A stretch of DNA of 64,000 nt. It comes from Ophthalmolycus amberensis (taxonomy: Eukaryota > Chordata > Actinopteri > Perciformes > Zoarcidae). The notes below the pieces were generated by a model, which saw only the letters and a list, made by a program, of their open reading frames with translations, did not search any database and had not been told where the DNA came from. The stretch covers positions 372,001 through 436,000 of the forward strand of contig JAFEUB010001215.1 in the NCBI GenBank assembly GCA_024529925.1, written 5' to 3'. Each line of letters opens with the position of its first letter. Position 1 is the first letter of the stretch. The position numbers and the translations under genes are program-made. Positions 1-14,305 of this stretch are shown one piece after another.

Positions 1-2779
1 AAAAAAGAATAATCACGTATTTTTTACATTTACATAATATAACATTTTAATTCAATATGACAAACAGTTAACAGTTAGTTAACATATTAGCCCCACTAGC
101 ACTTATGCTGGGTTTCTGACCACCTGGCGAAGTCCAATGTTTACTCTTCTTTTAGTTTTCGACCAACTTCTGAGGGGAAACATCTGTCTCTTTAGCGGGT
201 TAATGCTCCACTATGTTATTATTAACTGTGACTGTCTGCTGGTTGGTGCCAAACAGGTAGTGTAGTCTGGGTTTTCAGAACTTGTCTTTGCTGAAAACAG
301 CATCTGAGTTGGGCCAAAAAAACAACACCGTGAGAGCCGTGAGAGTAAACACTTTTACGTAACAGTCATTTGACCCATAGATACGACAAAAGAAAAAGAT
401 AATTAAAGGTGCTATAAATAAATCAGTGTCTAGGCCTATTTGTGATGCCAGGAGCAACATGTTCTGTTAAGGAGACAAAACAACTGTCAAGAATGTCTCC
501 AAGCAACATGTGCACCTCCTACCGTTCTATTGCTGGGAATGACACAGGGAAGAAATCACCCATGTGGCACTTCCAAGCACAAACTAATTATTCTCAGGTT
601 GTCTGATGGTCTTGATGGCAACCAATGGCTGGTTAACAAAATGTGGGTTAACGGGGGTAGAAAGAGGCAAAAGTATTTGGTACATGTGTCAACAGCGACC
701 CTGCAGCGTCACTGCATGCGCAATAGCTTCACTTGTGTTTCACTAGCAGACACTTAACTTCTTTGAAACGCAGTGTTGTGCAATAACATCTAAGCAAGAC
801 CATGAAGGCGTTCAAGCAGTGGGACAAGTGAGCTGATAACCACAACGCTCAATTCCAGGCACAACCAAACTCAAGTGATTCTTGGAGTTCATGGCCTTAA
901 AAAGCAGGTTTTTATATTTCCACGACGTAAATGCGAAATACTTTCATTTCAAGGGCGCCAGTAAAACAGGTGGCATATATTAGTCATTATCCAGCTATGT
1001 TGCAATTGTTGTTCCTATGACCATATAGAAGACAGAGGAGACACACTCATCACATGCCTTGCTTAAATCAAATCACACATAGACAATAGACAATGTCAGG
1101 CAGGTGTAAATAACAGGCTATTAACTGGCTCTTAGCCTTGTGACATCTTTGAGCTTCCTCAACGAAAGTGTTGGGGAAGTCAAAGAATATTGGTATATGA
1201 CCAAGACCTGGAGCGAACATCAATGACAGAACTGTTGACATAAGACCATTTATTGTTGTATTTATTGTTGATATTTCACAGAAGAGCATTATAATATTGT
1301 TTGAAGCAGTTCCTGGATAAATAAAAAGAAAGTACTTTTGGTACCTTGCACAGTCATCATTGGGTAATCAGCAGGTCAGACCTGCTCTACTTTTGTGTAA
1401 TGGCTCTATCTACTGGGACTCCGTGTGTATTACAATACCTTCCTTTTTTTCCCCCCATGTCATGCCGCTTCCCATACATAACAATAATGAAGTTATAAAT
1501 GTTAGCAATTCATCAATAATTAGTCAAAGGTTGTATTGATAGTGGACCATCAAGGCTGCAGTCATAACATTTGGTAATTCATTAGTAAACTCTCAAGGAA
1601 AATTGGCTTGATAAGTCATCAAGTCTGCAGTTTCTATTGTAAGTCATAAAAAAGGGATTCCTCCAGTGGAATAATCCATCATGTTTACGGTTGTAAATGT
1701 TAATGATTTGTCCATTAACAGATTTATGTTGATGCTCTGCAGCTCTTTTCCTAAATGTGAGTGGTCAAACAGTACATTGGAGGGGCCCTCCTCGCGAATT
1801 AAAGAGCAAGTTATGCTAATATTAATAACAATCATAATACTAGAAGGAAGGGGAAAAATACGATGTTAACTAGTTGTTTCCATTGTATTACAAATGTAAA
1901 TGTTTGCGCTTACCAACACTATCTCCCTCGGCTGCTTGATTATTTAGTTGATTACATGTTGTCCTATGATGCGCATGCGTACGCACAGCTCCAGCCGCTC
2001 GCATCTTAAGTTATCTGTTATGAAAGGACAAGTCCTCGCGATATCACAAAATAATCACACAGCTAAGTTTCTACACACCAGACTGGTGGGCTATTCAACA
2101 GATGTATCATGAAATACTGAAGAGTGTCGGCTGCAGAAAACGCGCTCGGGCTGCTTCGTTGACTCAAAGGAAGGGACTTTAAAAAAATAAGGCAGAACTC
2201 CTTTTTTTCTTTAGGTCATCATAATCATTTCTGTCATGATGCAAGCGTCCGGTATCACGTGTTACATTGCAATATATCATGTTTTTGATGAGGACAATCT
2301 ACAATAGAAGGGCAGGGTTTCCACAGCCCGTGTAAAGACTGTGGCTGAATTACCTTTAACCTGCTGTCAGCCTCTGTAAGCTGCTCATCCTGCACTGCAA
2401 AAAATAACAGTCATTGAGCCTACCGAACGTTACAGTCTTGTATAAATAAATTAGAATCCGTTATAATAATTTCCATTTGTTTCCAGTAGAGAGGTGTAGC
2501 ATAACCTATACTGTTTACAAAATAGAGCTATATTAATAATGACTCATCGCATCAAATATCGATTACAATTGTCATACAGTATCAAACAAATAAAAATATG
2601 TATCCCACACCACTGGCTGTTTTATATTCTATTTTTATATCACTAATATTTATATTATTATATTAATTTATTTCTTTTTTAAATAAAATGTATTGTGGGC
2701 TTTATAAAAACGTGGAGACCAAACATGGAATTGACATTTTTTTGCAGTGTGAATCCATGGTTCTGTCACATGACCCGTT
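1..2779. other. Upstream AT-rich DNA with no recognised gene
   Basis: Short open frames here are under 80 codons, have no recognisable homology and lack consistent codon usage. No tRNA, rRNA or obvious transposon was seen. It may hold distal promoter elements of PPM1H. Confidence 0.6.
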
Positions 2780-3082
2780 AATCTTCAATGTATTTCCGCG
2801 TTCACGACGGCCGAGCTGTTACCGATGACTCTCCATGGGTGTGCATCATAGCCGTTTTCATCATCCTCTCCTCCGGCTGCGGCTGCTGTCTCCGCTCTGA
2901 ATGAATGAAGCTTTAACCGTCTGAGGTCCTCCTCCTCCTCCTCTTCCTCTCCTCCGCCGCCCTCTTATCCTCCATCAAGCCTGCCGTCGACCAGCACGGC
3001 CGAGCTGGGGGGGAATCCGGGGAAAGGGAGCCGCGGCGCCGCGCACCGGCCGACGGACACCCCGCCGCGACGCGCCACCAAC
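2780..3082 (+). promoter_or_regulatory. ppm1h: CpG-rich promoter / 5' UTR region of PPM1H
   Basis: Base composition changes from AT-rich upstream DNA to GC- and CpG-rich sequence (many CG dinucleotides at 2799-2830 and 2990-3075), running into exon 1. The ATG at 3083 is the first one followed by the conserved MLTRVKSAV N-terminus. No TATA box is evident and the start site cannot be placed, so this is an inferred CpG-island promoter. Confidence 0.5.
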
Positions 3083-4352
3083 ATGCTCACCCGGGTCAAG
3101 TCTGCGGTGGCCGGGTTCATGGGCGGACTCATGGCCGGGGGCAGCTCCGGCGGAGGGGGCAACGCTGGTTCCGAGCTGCCGCTGAAATTCCCATATATGC
3201 GACCCGAGTTCCTTGGGCTGTCCCAGGATGAGATCGAGTGTTCCGCGGACCACATAGCTCGGCCCATCCTCATCCTGAAGGAGACGAGGAGATTACCGTG
3301 GGCCACCGGATACGCTGAGTAAGTAACTGCCCTTAAATCTGCTGATACCTTTAACGTGTCATCATCACAGTGGCATTTGATATAAAGCATATGTGCGTTA
3401 AGTCTTGTGGAGGCCTAAATGCTTGCAGGTATCCATCACAACAGACCCGCACCTGTTGTGACCCACATCCATCCCCAGCATCCCCTTTTGCTCTCCGACG
3501 TCATGGATAAACGGCATTCATCCACCCTGAGAGCCCAAGCTGGTGTTCACGTGCAAGAGGATGATGCATCCACTTCTGCACCAGCAGCATCTGGGTATTA
3601 GTCTCGTCATGGGTGCTCTATTTACAGCCAGCTGCACTCTCGGTGTAGTAAACCAGTTCAAAAAGATGCAGCCTCATATTCTGTCCTTGGCTTTCCTGCT
3701 CCAGACTGCTGACTAGTCTTAACGCACTTTGGTGAACAGGTTTTATTTTTTTGCATAGTATGCTCGTCATCGCTGCCCCGTCAGCACCACACACTGTAGT
3801 ATAGCAGAGAACCACCAGTGTACTGGTAATCATGTGTAATCATGTCACATCCCTCCATATAATCTGATGTAAAAGCGTGGATCCAGGATATTATTCCATG
3901 ACATTCCATTAGCTCTTTAGTTTGTTGTTGGAACAATGGCGCGTGACCGTTGTCACGTACATTTAGGAAAGCGTTATCAGTGTGAGGTTGGTTGACTAAT
4001 GACCAACTCCAGTACATGGATGAATTACAAGTTGACTCCCCTTGATATCTGCACTACAAGTTTACAGTGACTGGAAGTTCATTTGTCCCTCTGTTGACTT
4101 AATGATAGACGTTGTGAGTGGTATTGTGTGATTGAATGAATTCAACCCACAGCTGGATAGCCCCCGTCCAGACTCCAATAGGCTGTAAGGCCTCTCCACC
4201 CCGATACCAGTGACTGTGGATAATGTTTCACAATAAGATACACGGAATCTTGAGTGTTTACCGAGGGACAAATGGGAGGAATAGCCAATCAATCAGTTAT
4301 CACTTAGCTCCTGAAAAGCCTTACAGCCCGTTTGTCTCTTATCGACATTTAT

Positions 4353-4396
<44 letters not shown>

Positions 4397-5350
4397 AGTC
4401 CCTCCTTCTCTTTTCTCCCACTGGATTACGTTAGAATAATACTGAAAGTGTTTGTTAATCGGGCCTTTAGTCACATCGTCTCTTTAACACACACTCTCAC
4501 TGATACTCGAGAGTGTCTCTTTGGGACCGGTGTCGTTAATGAGTTCAGCTCGTACCGCCATTCATCTGTAATTAAAGCCTTCTGTGTTGTCATTACAGCA
4601 GCCATTTTGGCTCTCGCCTCTCTTAACTCTCACACCTCACACACACACTCTCTTTTCTGCTCACAATCCAAACAGCAGAACTCTGCTAAGTTTTCTTTTC
4701 TTTTTGGAATGAAGCAAAATCCAAGACAATATAAAGTGACGTATTCACATTTTTTAGTTGAAGTGCTTTAAGAATTGACTGTTTGCTAAACCACCCTTAG
4801 AACTGCGCCTGTCCAATAAATACACTGAAAAACAAACACATTTTTAGCGTACATTTTCCACCATTATCACAACTTCATGTTGAAGAAGAACACATCCATT
4901 CTTCTTGCATTCCATTCAAACGCTCCCATTTTGCCGTTGTGTTTTCCTTTCTCTGATATTCAGGTGGTGGTGCAATCCTGACCAAAACCTTCAAGAAAAT
5001 GAACAAAAATTTAGACTTTTTGAAAGGCTGTTTCATGCATTGTACTCGTAGATCTTTCGCTGTTTTTGTTCCTCTGACGTTCTCAGTTAAACGGAGGCAA
5101 AGCTATACGAAGCACTGTGCTTCGCCAAATAATTATCTCATCCTTGGGGCCATTGTCTGGCCCAGAATCTGTTGCAGAGGGTCGAGAAACAAAGAGGGCA
5201 TTAGATGTCTGACAATTGGGTTTTGTTCCTAATGGGAGGAAAGCTAATTGCTCCGAATGAACCGTGATTGGTGGGGAAATGAAAAAAAAACTATGATTCT
5301 TCCTGCAAATGGTGAAATGAGGATAAATTAGATGCAAGGGCACTTTCAAT

Positions 5351-5389
<39 letters not shown>

Positions 5390-5571
5390 CGGCATCAGCT
5401 GCTCTTACCATGAACTAGAGTAACACAGAACGATCCATTATTGATTGGACCCATTCAAACACATTGTAGTCCTGAAGGATGAGGACTGTTTTGGGGGAAA
5501 AAAGTTTTTAGGGTTCAAAAGTTCCGATATACATGCTTCTTTTTTTTCCAAGTAAAACCAGCAAGGCATGA

Positions 5572-5606
<35 letters not shown>

Positions 5607-8600
5607 GTTCATCACATTACTGCGATTGTTGACAGCCGATTCGATGAAGCCGACGAAGACTTCCCGGACTTGTCCATCATGAGCTCCAAAGTGGTCGATG
5701 CGTCAGAGTCTATTATGGCCGTCGTAACTCAGAGGGCGTACTCGAGGGTGCAGCAGAAATATATTAGGTTTGAAAGCAGAGCTGCGTAATCACAGCGAAG
5801 ACCAGCTCTCCGGACAATGATGGCTTTTGTGCATGCATGGTGACTGACACACTGTTTGATACACTGATCGGACCATATTGCTGCACACATTTTAAAAAGG
5901 GCTCCCTGGTTATTGGATTTCCTCTGCACTCCTCTAAAGCAACATGGCTTCACTTGAACCAGATTGAAAACACAAAAGCCTTTATTGATTTGGTGTCCTC
6001 CCATTTAACCGCTGCATGATCTGCAGCGGTTAGATGGACAGCGATAAGGCTTTCAAACACAATATCTATTAGCAAAACAGGCACGTAGAGCAACATTAAA
6101 TAATGTGGCGATGAAAAATGGGAACAGCAAAAGCCAAATCTAAAAGAGCCACACTAGTAGCAGAAAACATCCAAACGTCTGCGTCTATAAATAGGCCAAT
6201 TTCTCAACTCGCACACACATTCACAACACCCTCCAGAGACGTCTGTCTGACTCGCCAGCCTCCACTGGAGCTGCCTCCACCATCTGTATTTTCTCACCAT
6301 GTATCGCTAGCCGCCACAGTTACCGTAGCATATGGGCTGTTATTCAGCAGGCAGAGATAAGGGCTGCAATTTAGGCGTTTATTTTAACCCCCCCAAAAAA
6401 TGAATGTAGATTTTTTCTTTTACTATATTTACTATGAATGCAACTTTTAAAATTGACAGACACATCATTTAACATCTATATTCAAAAACATGGCCTCAGC
6501 CCTGCTCGTGTGTGTGGTTTTGCTAGCTTCTTGTACAGTTTGTGAACCACAACGCAAAAAAGAAGCACAGCGGTACTTAAAGAAAATGTTGTCAAATGCT
6601 GAACTGTGTGAAAAGAGCAAATGAGACAGATCACTTCTATGCAAACCACACAGTTATTATGTGACTGTCCTCAAACAGTGTGGGCTTTGTCTCTCGCTCT
6701 CTCTCTCTCTGGTCTGCCTGGTTAAATAAGGGACATGTAAAGATGAATAAGGCAACACACACACACACACACAATGTATGTATAGTCACACACACACACA
6801 CACTTCTCCCAGAAGCGACTGTCCCGATGCATCAGGACACTCCCGGCAGAGGGGTACCCACAAACAAGCTCTCCTGCTTGATCTTCATCAGGGAACATGA
6901 AACACACTAAAGCCAGCAGCTGCTTCGCCCGGTGCACAGATAGAAACCTCCGGCTGCAGGCTCTCTAGACTAATTGCTGTGATCCTGCATTAAGCCATGA
7001 TAACCATGACAGACCACAGTGCTGCTGTTTCATCCAACAAAAAGCATCCGACGTCGGCTTTCATTCAACCGCCTGTTCCAGAGCACAGCTGTCACACACC
7101 GGGCAATCGCAGCAAGTGGCGCATCTGTTGCTCGCAGCAAAATTGTATCTGGGGGAAAAAAATCCCCGAAAAGTATGTTGCCAAATGAGGATTTTGATAT
7201 TAGGACCTCTGCATGTCTATGAAATGAGTCAACCTGTTCGTATCGTGCCTTTTTGTTGCAGGGTGATTAATGCTGGTAAGAGTGCACTGAACGAGGACCA
7301 GGCCTGCTGCGAGGTGGTCGTAGCGAGACGGAGGCCGATGAGCTACTGCCCTCCCTCCACGCCCAGCAAGACCCCCACGGCCAAGAGACGCAACTCCCTG
7401 CCCAACGGAGAGGGCAAGCTGGGAGAGGTAAGGAGACACAAATACACTCAATGTTTCAGCATATGCACAAAGGGTTTACAGAGTACATTCATGTACTGTA
7501 TATGTGGAGCTGTTTATGTGCCATTCAGGGTTCCCGTTGTGTGTTTAGTTGTGACATGATGCGTCTAGAATGATGCGTTTATGGCTGCAACTGACCATCA
7601 TTTCAATAATTAAGTAATCTACAGGTTCATATGTTAACTAATCGATTGGTTGTTTCTCACTTTATCAGTAAAATATCAGAAAATAGTGATTTCCTAAAAC
7701 CAAAGGAGACATCTCAAACTCTATGATATTCAATTTCCAATCACTTGTTCCCATCAGGATGAAGTGTAAGAACTGTGATCCCTTCCCATCAAGGCGTCAT
7801 CTCGCAATTTATTTTTGCCCAATACTGTGGTTGATGACCAAATACTGGCAAAACTAAAAGGAGTCGTCAATCTAGTCGGCATGACGAGATGGAGGAGGAT
7901 TTTTGCGTACATGTGTATACATGAATTATACAGATTTTCTAGAATTTAAGAAAGTTTGGGTGGAACACTGATTAATGGGTGTAAAGATATGCATCTTTGA
8001 GCTAAAAATAATTATAATGCTTTTATATGTGATTACATTTCATTCCGCTGTTAATTTGCTCCCTCGCTGTGTGCTGTTGAACTTTCCACTTGATAATAAA
8101 TGAATACACATGTTTCGTAAATGTGTCTGCAGGACGGTGAAGGACTGGTGTTCCACTACTGGGCCTTGTTCGACGGCCACGCCGGCTCAGGCGCGGCAGT
8201 CGTCGCCTCCCGCCTGCTGCAGCACCACATCGCCTGCCAGCTCCAGGCCGTCATCGAGATCCTACGCAACCTGGCCTCCTTCCCCCCGACCGTCCTGGGC
8301 GAGGAGCCCGACAGCAACCCTTACCTCCAGGGGAACACCCCGGGCCCTCACCGGGCCCTGACCCGGGCCGCCTCCCTGCGCGGGGCCGCAGGGGCGCCGA
8401 GTTCCCCGTGCAACACCCCGCCTCCGCCTCGCTTCTTTACAGAGAAGAAGATCCAGCATGAGAGTCTGGTGGTCGGAGCCATAGAGAACGCCTTTAAAGA
8501 GATGGTGAGAGTCTGGTGCTAGGTCATTTGTTTTCACACTCGCATATCATTGAGTTTGAACTAAAACAAGACATTTGAATTTGTCACCTCTGGCTCTTGG

Positions 8601-11600
8601 ATTTTACAGACCAAACGATGAATCTGTTAATTAAGACAACAACTAAATATTATAAAGATCATGGACAGTTGACTCGTGACATAAATTCATAAGCAGAAAT
8701 GTGTTTCTCTGTAGCTGACGGTCGGTAAATAGTTCAGTTATTTAGTAGTTTATTTATTACGTTTTATTATAGTCTAGGTCAGTTGATGTGTCATATAATA
8801 ATATATAGATATATGAACTAAAATATCTTGAAATGCAGTCATACCACAATAAATTCACAAGATTCACAAATCCTGATATTTAATTGAAATGAATTATGAT
8901 TTCATGTATGGGAAACAAAAGGAATATTTTCACCACATTTTCCTTTTTTGTTTTTCTTATTTGAAGGGAAATATTAGCATTGGAGTGCATGACCTGTCAA
9001 ACTGTATGTTTTTGCAGAAGCAACAGACATACTGCCAGTGTGTATGCAGTACATATTTGCATGAACACTCAGCAAATATGCAAATACAGTCAGATAAACC
9101 AAAGCTGGTATCAGTTGCTGAATTAGTCTTTGCTGTCATAATATCTCACACACAGATTTTCTGACCCGAGACCAGAAAGGCACACACACACATTCACCAA
9201 CACACAGACGGTTTACAGAGGTGCTCGTGCAGATAGTTTCCCCACCGCAATCCTTATTAGTGTCTCTGTTTACAGTTCATTTAGACATCTGGCCTCAGAG
9301 AGCTGAGCTGATGGAACGACAGCTCCCGGCTAAACGCACACGTACGCACTGCGGATTTCTGTAGTTCAAGGGCAGCATCTGACTAAATACGTAATTTGCT
9401 TTTTCACGAGGCATTTTTATCAGAAAATTCCTAAATGACTGAAGAAACAGCTACAAGCCAATCAACTTTTTTTTCTTCTTATTTTGTAACATTCAGTTGT
9501 GTGTTTCTTTGTTATTTTTCCTTCACCGTTTCTTTTCAGTTGCTTTGTGGCGACGTATCTGAAGAAGCCAAAGTCTATGCGGTAGTACCACTAGATGGCG
9601 ATGGAAAACAGTCCACGCTGTTCAAGCTGGACCCTGCGGTACCCAGATTAAAAAGATCACTGTGAAAGCTCCCCTCCGATCAACCCACCACCACCCTGTC
9701 TGCTCGAGGGGAGGAAAAAAAGAAGCTCTCTTACATTTGACTTGACATCCCTTTGTAGCAGATTTTCACTGCGTCATTTAAAGCCGTAGTCTTTGTAGGA
9801 AGATGTCAACCTTCTGTCTGCAAGATTGGAATGCAAAAAAAAAGAGAAATTACAGACAAACAAACTGAAAACAAGTTAATGAGCATTATGAAATGTGTGT
9901 GTGTGGCGATCAATAGTCTACAACGATGCTTACACATGGAGTGTCTTTCTAAAAAAAAAAAGTCGATCTGATTATCTCAGACTTGTTTCTTGCTCAGTGT
10001 CTGTTCCTGATCATTTTCCTCCTTCACGTCCTCACAGTCGTATTTATGAATGTTATTAAATAGACGACGGCAGAGTCTATGTATTTAAACCGTCCCTCTG
10101 CCTGTGTGGGCTGCACACAGTGTGGATTTGTTTTTTTTTACTTTTACTGTGTGGTTAGATGTGAGAGGTTTTTTTTTTCCCCCCCGATTGTGCTTCTTAA
10201 GTGAATCTTCATTCAAGATTGACAACCGTCTCTCGCTTTCCCAGGATGCCCAGATTGAGAGGGAGAAGCAAGTCCACAACATCACAGGAGGCTGTACGGC
10301 TCTCACGGTGGTTTACCTGCTTGGAAAACTCTACATCGGGAATGCAGGCGACAGCAGGTGTGTGTGCTTATCTTCTGTCCACTACATGAAAGAGCCTCTA
10401 AATCAGGCACTGATAATCACACCGCACCACAGGAACCCAAAAACATGTGATGTCAGTGCATTGTGACGCCCTTCCCGCCAAAGGAATGGTTGCCATGGCC
10501 AACCTCAGCAGGGAAATTGGCCGACACTAGAGGGGTAGTCAGCTGTTCCATGCGTCCTCTGTCTCTCCCTTCTCACCTTCTTTTGCTGCTACGCCTCCAC
10601 AGCATACATGCTACACATCCATTGGCTTATTATCACACCTCAAAAATATGGTCGTCAAGGTTTTTGCCTGTACATTACCTCTCCCAACTTTGTTTCTGTG
10701 TCCGCAGGGCTATCATCATTAGAAACAACGAGATCATCCCCGTGTCGACAGAGTTCACACCAGAATCAGAACGACAGCGACTCCAGTTCCTGGTGAGAAA
10801 TCGCTGAGCCGTAAGGAGTGTTTGCGTGTCTCTCGAGCTTGTTATAACCACAAACCTAGATCTAACCAAAAAAAAATTTTATAACTAAAACAAAAACATA
10901 ACTTTGAGTCGAGGGAACCGGAAGTGCAAAAAACGCCGTCTCGTTTCCTGGACCGCAGCGCTCTATTGTTGGCCACAGTCTCACACCGTGTGTTCACACA
11001 ACAAGCAACACAATCAGCAAGGCAGCTGAACTTCATCCATTTCCTAAAGAGCTGTGCAACAGGGAATATCAAGCAACGTGAGCACAGCTGAGAATAGCCG
11101 GCCGTGATTGACCTGTTTATAGCCAGTGGCAGTGAGCAGTGACGCTTCCATGTTTCCTTTTGGTTTCATGAATACATCTCAAGGATGATGTTTGGATGAA
11201 CTCTCTGGAAAGGTCTTTATGACTGCCAATCTTGCTTGCACAGATATCTCCGTACAGTATTATATATTAATAACCAAACTGAAGGCATTTTAATGTTATA
11301 TAAAACAAAGGAGGCCAGTGTATCATAAGACATTTTCAACTCTCTAATATCGTATTATCAGCCTCAAAGATGGCTTTCAAGGTTTGATCTGCACACATTT
11401 AGCTGCTTGACTGACTTGAAGACCATCGTTGTGTCCTCCAGGGTTTCATGCAGCCTCACCTGTTGGGAAATGAGTTCACGCACCTGGAATTTCCCCGGAG
11501 AGTTCAGAGGAAGGAGGTGGGCAAGAGGATGCTCTACAGAGATTTCACCATGAACGGATGGTAAGTCTCCCTCCGTCTTTTGTTCATTATCTGTCTTACG

Positions 11601-13130
11601 CTCTATTTGTTTTGCACCGAGCAGACGAAGCGCGTCAAGATGGCGGACCCCTCCATCCTCAACATGTGTGCTTTAAGATGGAAGGACCCGCCTCACTGGG
11701 ATTCGAACCTTCCAAATTATGCTGGGGGAATGAAAACTGCTAATGCTATGGCACGGCAAACAGACATCTCCAGCTACACCCGCCTTCAACAATCATAAGA
11801 AAAATATTCCATGAGCTGCGATCTCAATCTCAGCTTCTCTCACTCCCTTGCCCTCCTTTACTGCTGCTCACAGCCTCCTATACAGCCAGAGACCATGCAG
11901 AGAGCTAATGAGGGAGCAGCCTAACTTGATATGATATAACGACACAGCAGAGATGGATGCATGTGCAGTGTTCTGTGGGCTGGCAGGGCACCATGCTGTT
12001 TGACTGTGGCTTCAGAGGAAGCCGGTAATGAGATGTGCTTTTACCGCTATACTCTCTCTCTCTCTCGCTCACTCATACTCGCTCACTGGCGCATAGAGCC
12101 ACATACATAGTGTGCGTTGTGATGTATATTTCACCACCAGACCGCCCCTCCGGAACAGATATGTGCCAGCCAGGATGTGCCACTGTGTTGGACTACTGTT
12201 CATGTTTCCCTTCACATCCAAGCAAGGAAGTAGTTTGAAGTCTTTTTTTTTTTTTTTTTCCCGATTTTCTTCCTATCTCGAACATATCTCGGGTATACTG
12301 AGCAAATAAAGTGATTCATCACCCCAAAAAGTGTGGGAGTCAGACAAATGGATGGGAGGAAACTGTAAAGGCAGCAGTGCAGGGAGTGAAAGCGTGAAAA
12401 ATGTGCCGCATGGGTGGAAGGACAAAGAAAAGAGACCAAACGCCACAACAAAGGTTTGCGGCGAGAGGAGCGGTGCCATCCGAAGAATTCTGCTGCTCAA
12501 GCTTTTAAGCACGAGGCACACCGGGCCCAGGTGTGTCCGATGCCACTGATTACTCCCCAATCAGGTCTGCAGCCCTGGAGATGGAAAGCAAAGCAGAGGA
12601 ACCAAACAGAGGGGCCATCACAGTAGAGCTCGAACATTTTCAATTAGCCAGGGTCACAAACCAAAGGCAGCTGGAGAATACGTTTGTAGGATTTGAGAAA
12701 GCCAAGAGATTTATAATTATTCTACCTTTGGCTGCTGGGGCTTAGCAGACACTTCTGAGATGCCCCTGAGCAAGGCAGTATTCAGGTTCATCAGCTCGAG
12801 GCGAGGGCTTGAAATTGCTTGTCTTGTCAAAAGCACACATCTAAAACCCGAGGATGTTAAGATACAAAACCCCACATTTGAGCAGCGGGCAAGCGCAAAA
12901 CGGTGGCATTTATAATGAAGAAGTAAATGTGTGGAACTCAAATAGTGAGAAGGATGGTTCACATGTAGAGACATCCCGGATAGATCGGAGCAGCGTGTGA
13001 CTCACTGTTCAGATCAAGAGGTGTTCAGTTTGACGAGCGAGGGTCCGACACAAAGGCACAGAGAGGCCAGACAGAGCGTTGCATTTTGGGACGGGAAAAG
13101 TACACATCTCGCTTTTGAGACAGACAAATG

Positions 13131-13162
<32 letters not shown>

Positions 13163-14093
13163 CGGAGCAAACCCTGGTCAGACGTGAAGCCGTTTGAAGT
13201 TGTTGATCTTCTCCGTTGAACTGGTGACACCGAGTCTAATCTAGCTAGTTTAAGTACATCAGCGTCAGCCGCAGTCTTTCAGTCAGACATCAAAGCTACG
13301 CTTTTTTTTTAAAGCGCGTTTTCAGATCTTCTGCTTCCGTTTGTGCACTTCTGAACTCATTTCTGTTTTGTTCGCTCGTGTAGTCGAAGACCCCCCCCTC
13401 CCCTCAATTTTCTCTCGCCAAATAAAGATGTTAAAACTTTACACTTCACCATATTGCCTCATCAAGATCAGTTCATTCATCACACCCCACTCTGCCTGTG
13501 CCAACAGTTTTTTTATAATTTCTAATGTAAAAATAATTCTAATGATGTCATCAAGGTAACGGGGAGTGTATTGTTTGGAGCTTGTCCCATTCTAGGGATT
13601 AACAGTCAGGATATTTTGGCTCCTGCCGCACCAATTTTGACCGCTTTTCGGAAGATGGACTCCAGCAAGTCCCACTATTTAATGCACGGTTAATTCTGAA
13701 TGGCTGAAGTGCTCCGTTAAAGATGCGAGACATCTCAGCTGGAAAGCATCAGTCCAACTGTAGTTAGTTACATCTGGATGGATAATGATGCACCTGAGGG
13801 AGAGGCTCTTCTCACTCACGCCATTATGTGCCTCTTGAGTGTGAATGTGTCAGACAGGAAGAAAAGAAAAGATTCAACTCTCGGTCTTGTTCTGCTTTTC
13901 TATTCTTTCCTCAAACACAGGGCGTACAAGACCGTCGGGGATGAAGATCTCAAGTTTCCACTAATATATGGGGAAGGGAAAAAGGTAAGTGTGTGTGTGG
14001 GTGTGTGTGTGTGTAAGTCTACTCCAAGTTCTGTACATCTACTCTGGAATTCAGAACTGCAGAGAAAATCACTCGCTCTAACGTTGTCAATCT

Positions 14094-14126
<33 letters not shown>

Positions 14127-14269
14127 CATGCTTGCTAGCCACCCAGAGAGTGGGCGAACACTCTGCCTCTGATGTGCGAGCACCACACTGTGCGTGCACG
14201 TGTGTGTCAACGTGCACCCTCACTAGAAGAGAGAGGAGACAGTCCATCCATTTCACTCCAGTAGCTACA

Positions 14270-14305
<36 letters not shown>

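Noticed and set aside
4223..4771. 182-codon + strand frame in PPM1H intron 1
   Set aside because: Passes through an (AT)n array coding Tyr-Ile repeats; no recognisable domain.
11640..11755. GGTTCGAATCCCAG on the - strand, resembling a tRNA B box, with an A-box-like TAGCATTAGCAG about 40 bases upstream
   Set aside because: No cloverleaf or anticodon arm could be built. It may be a worn tRNA-derived SINE, but the support is too thin to list as a feature.
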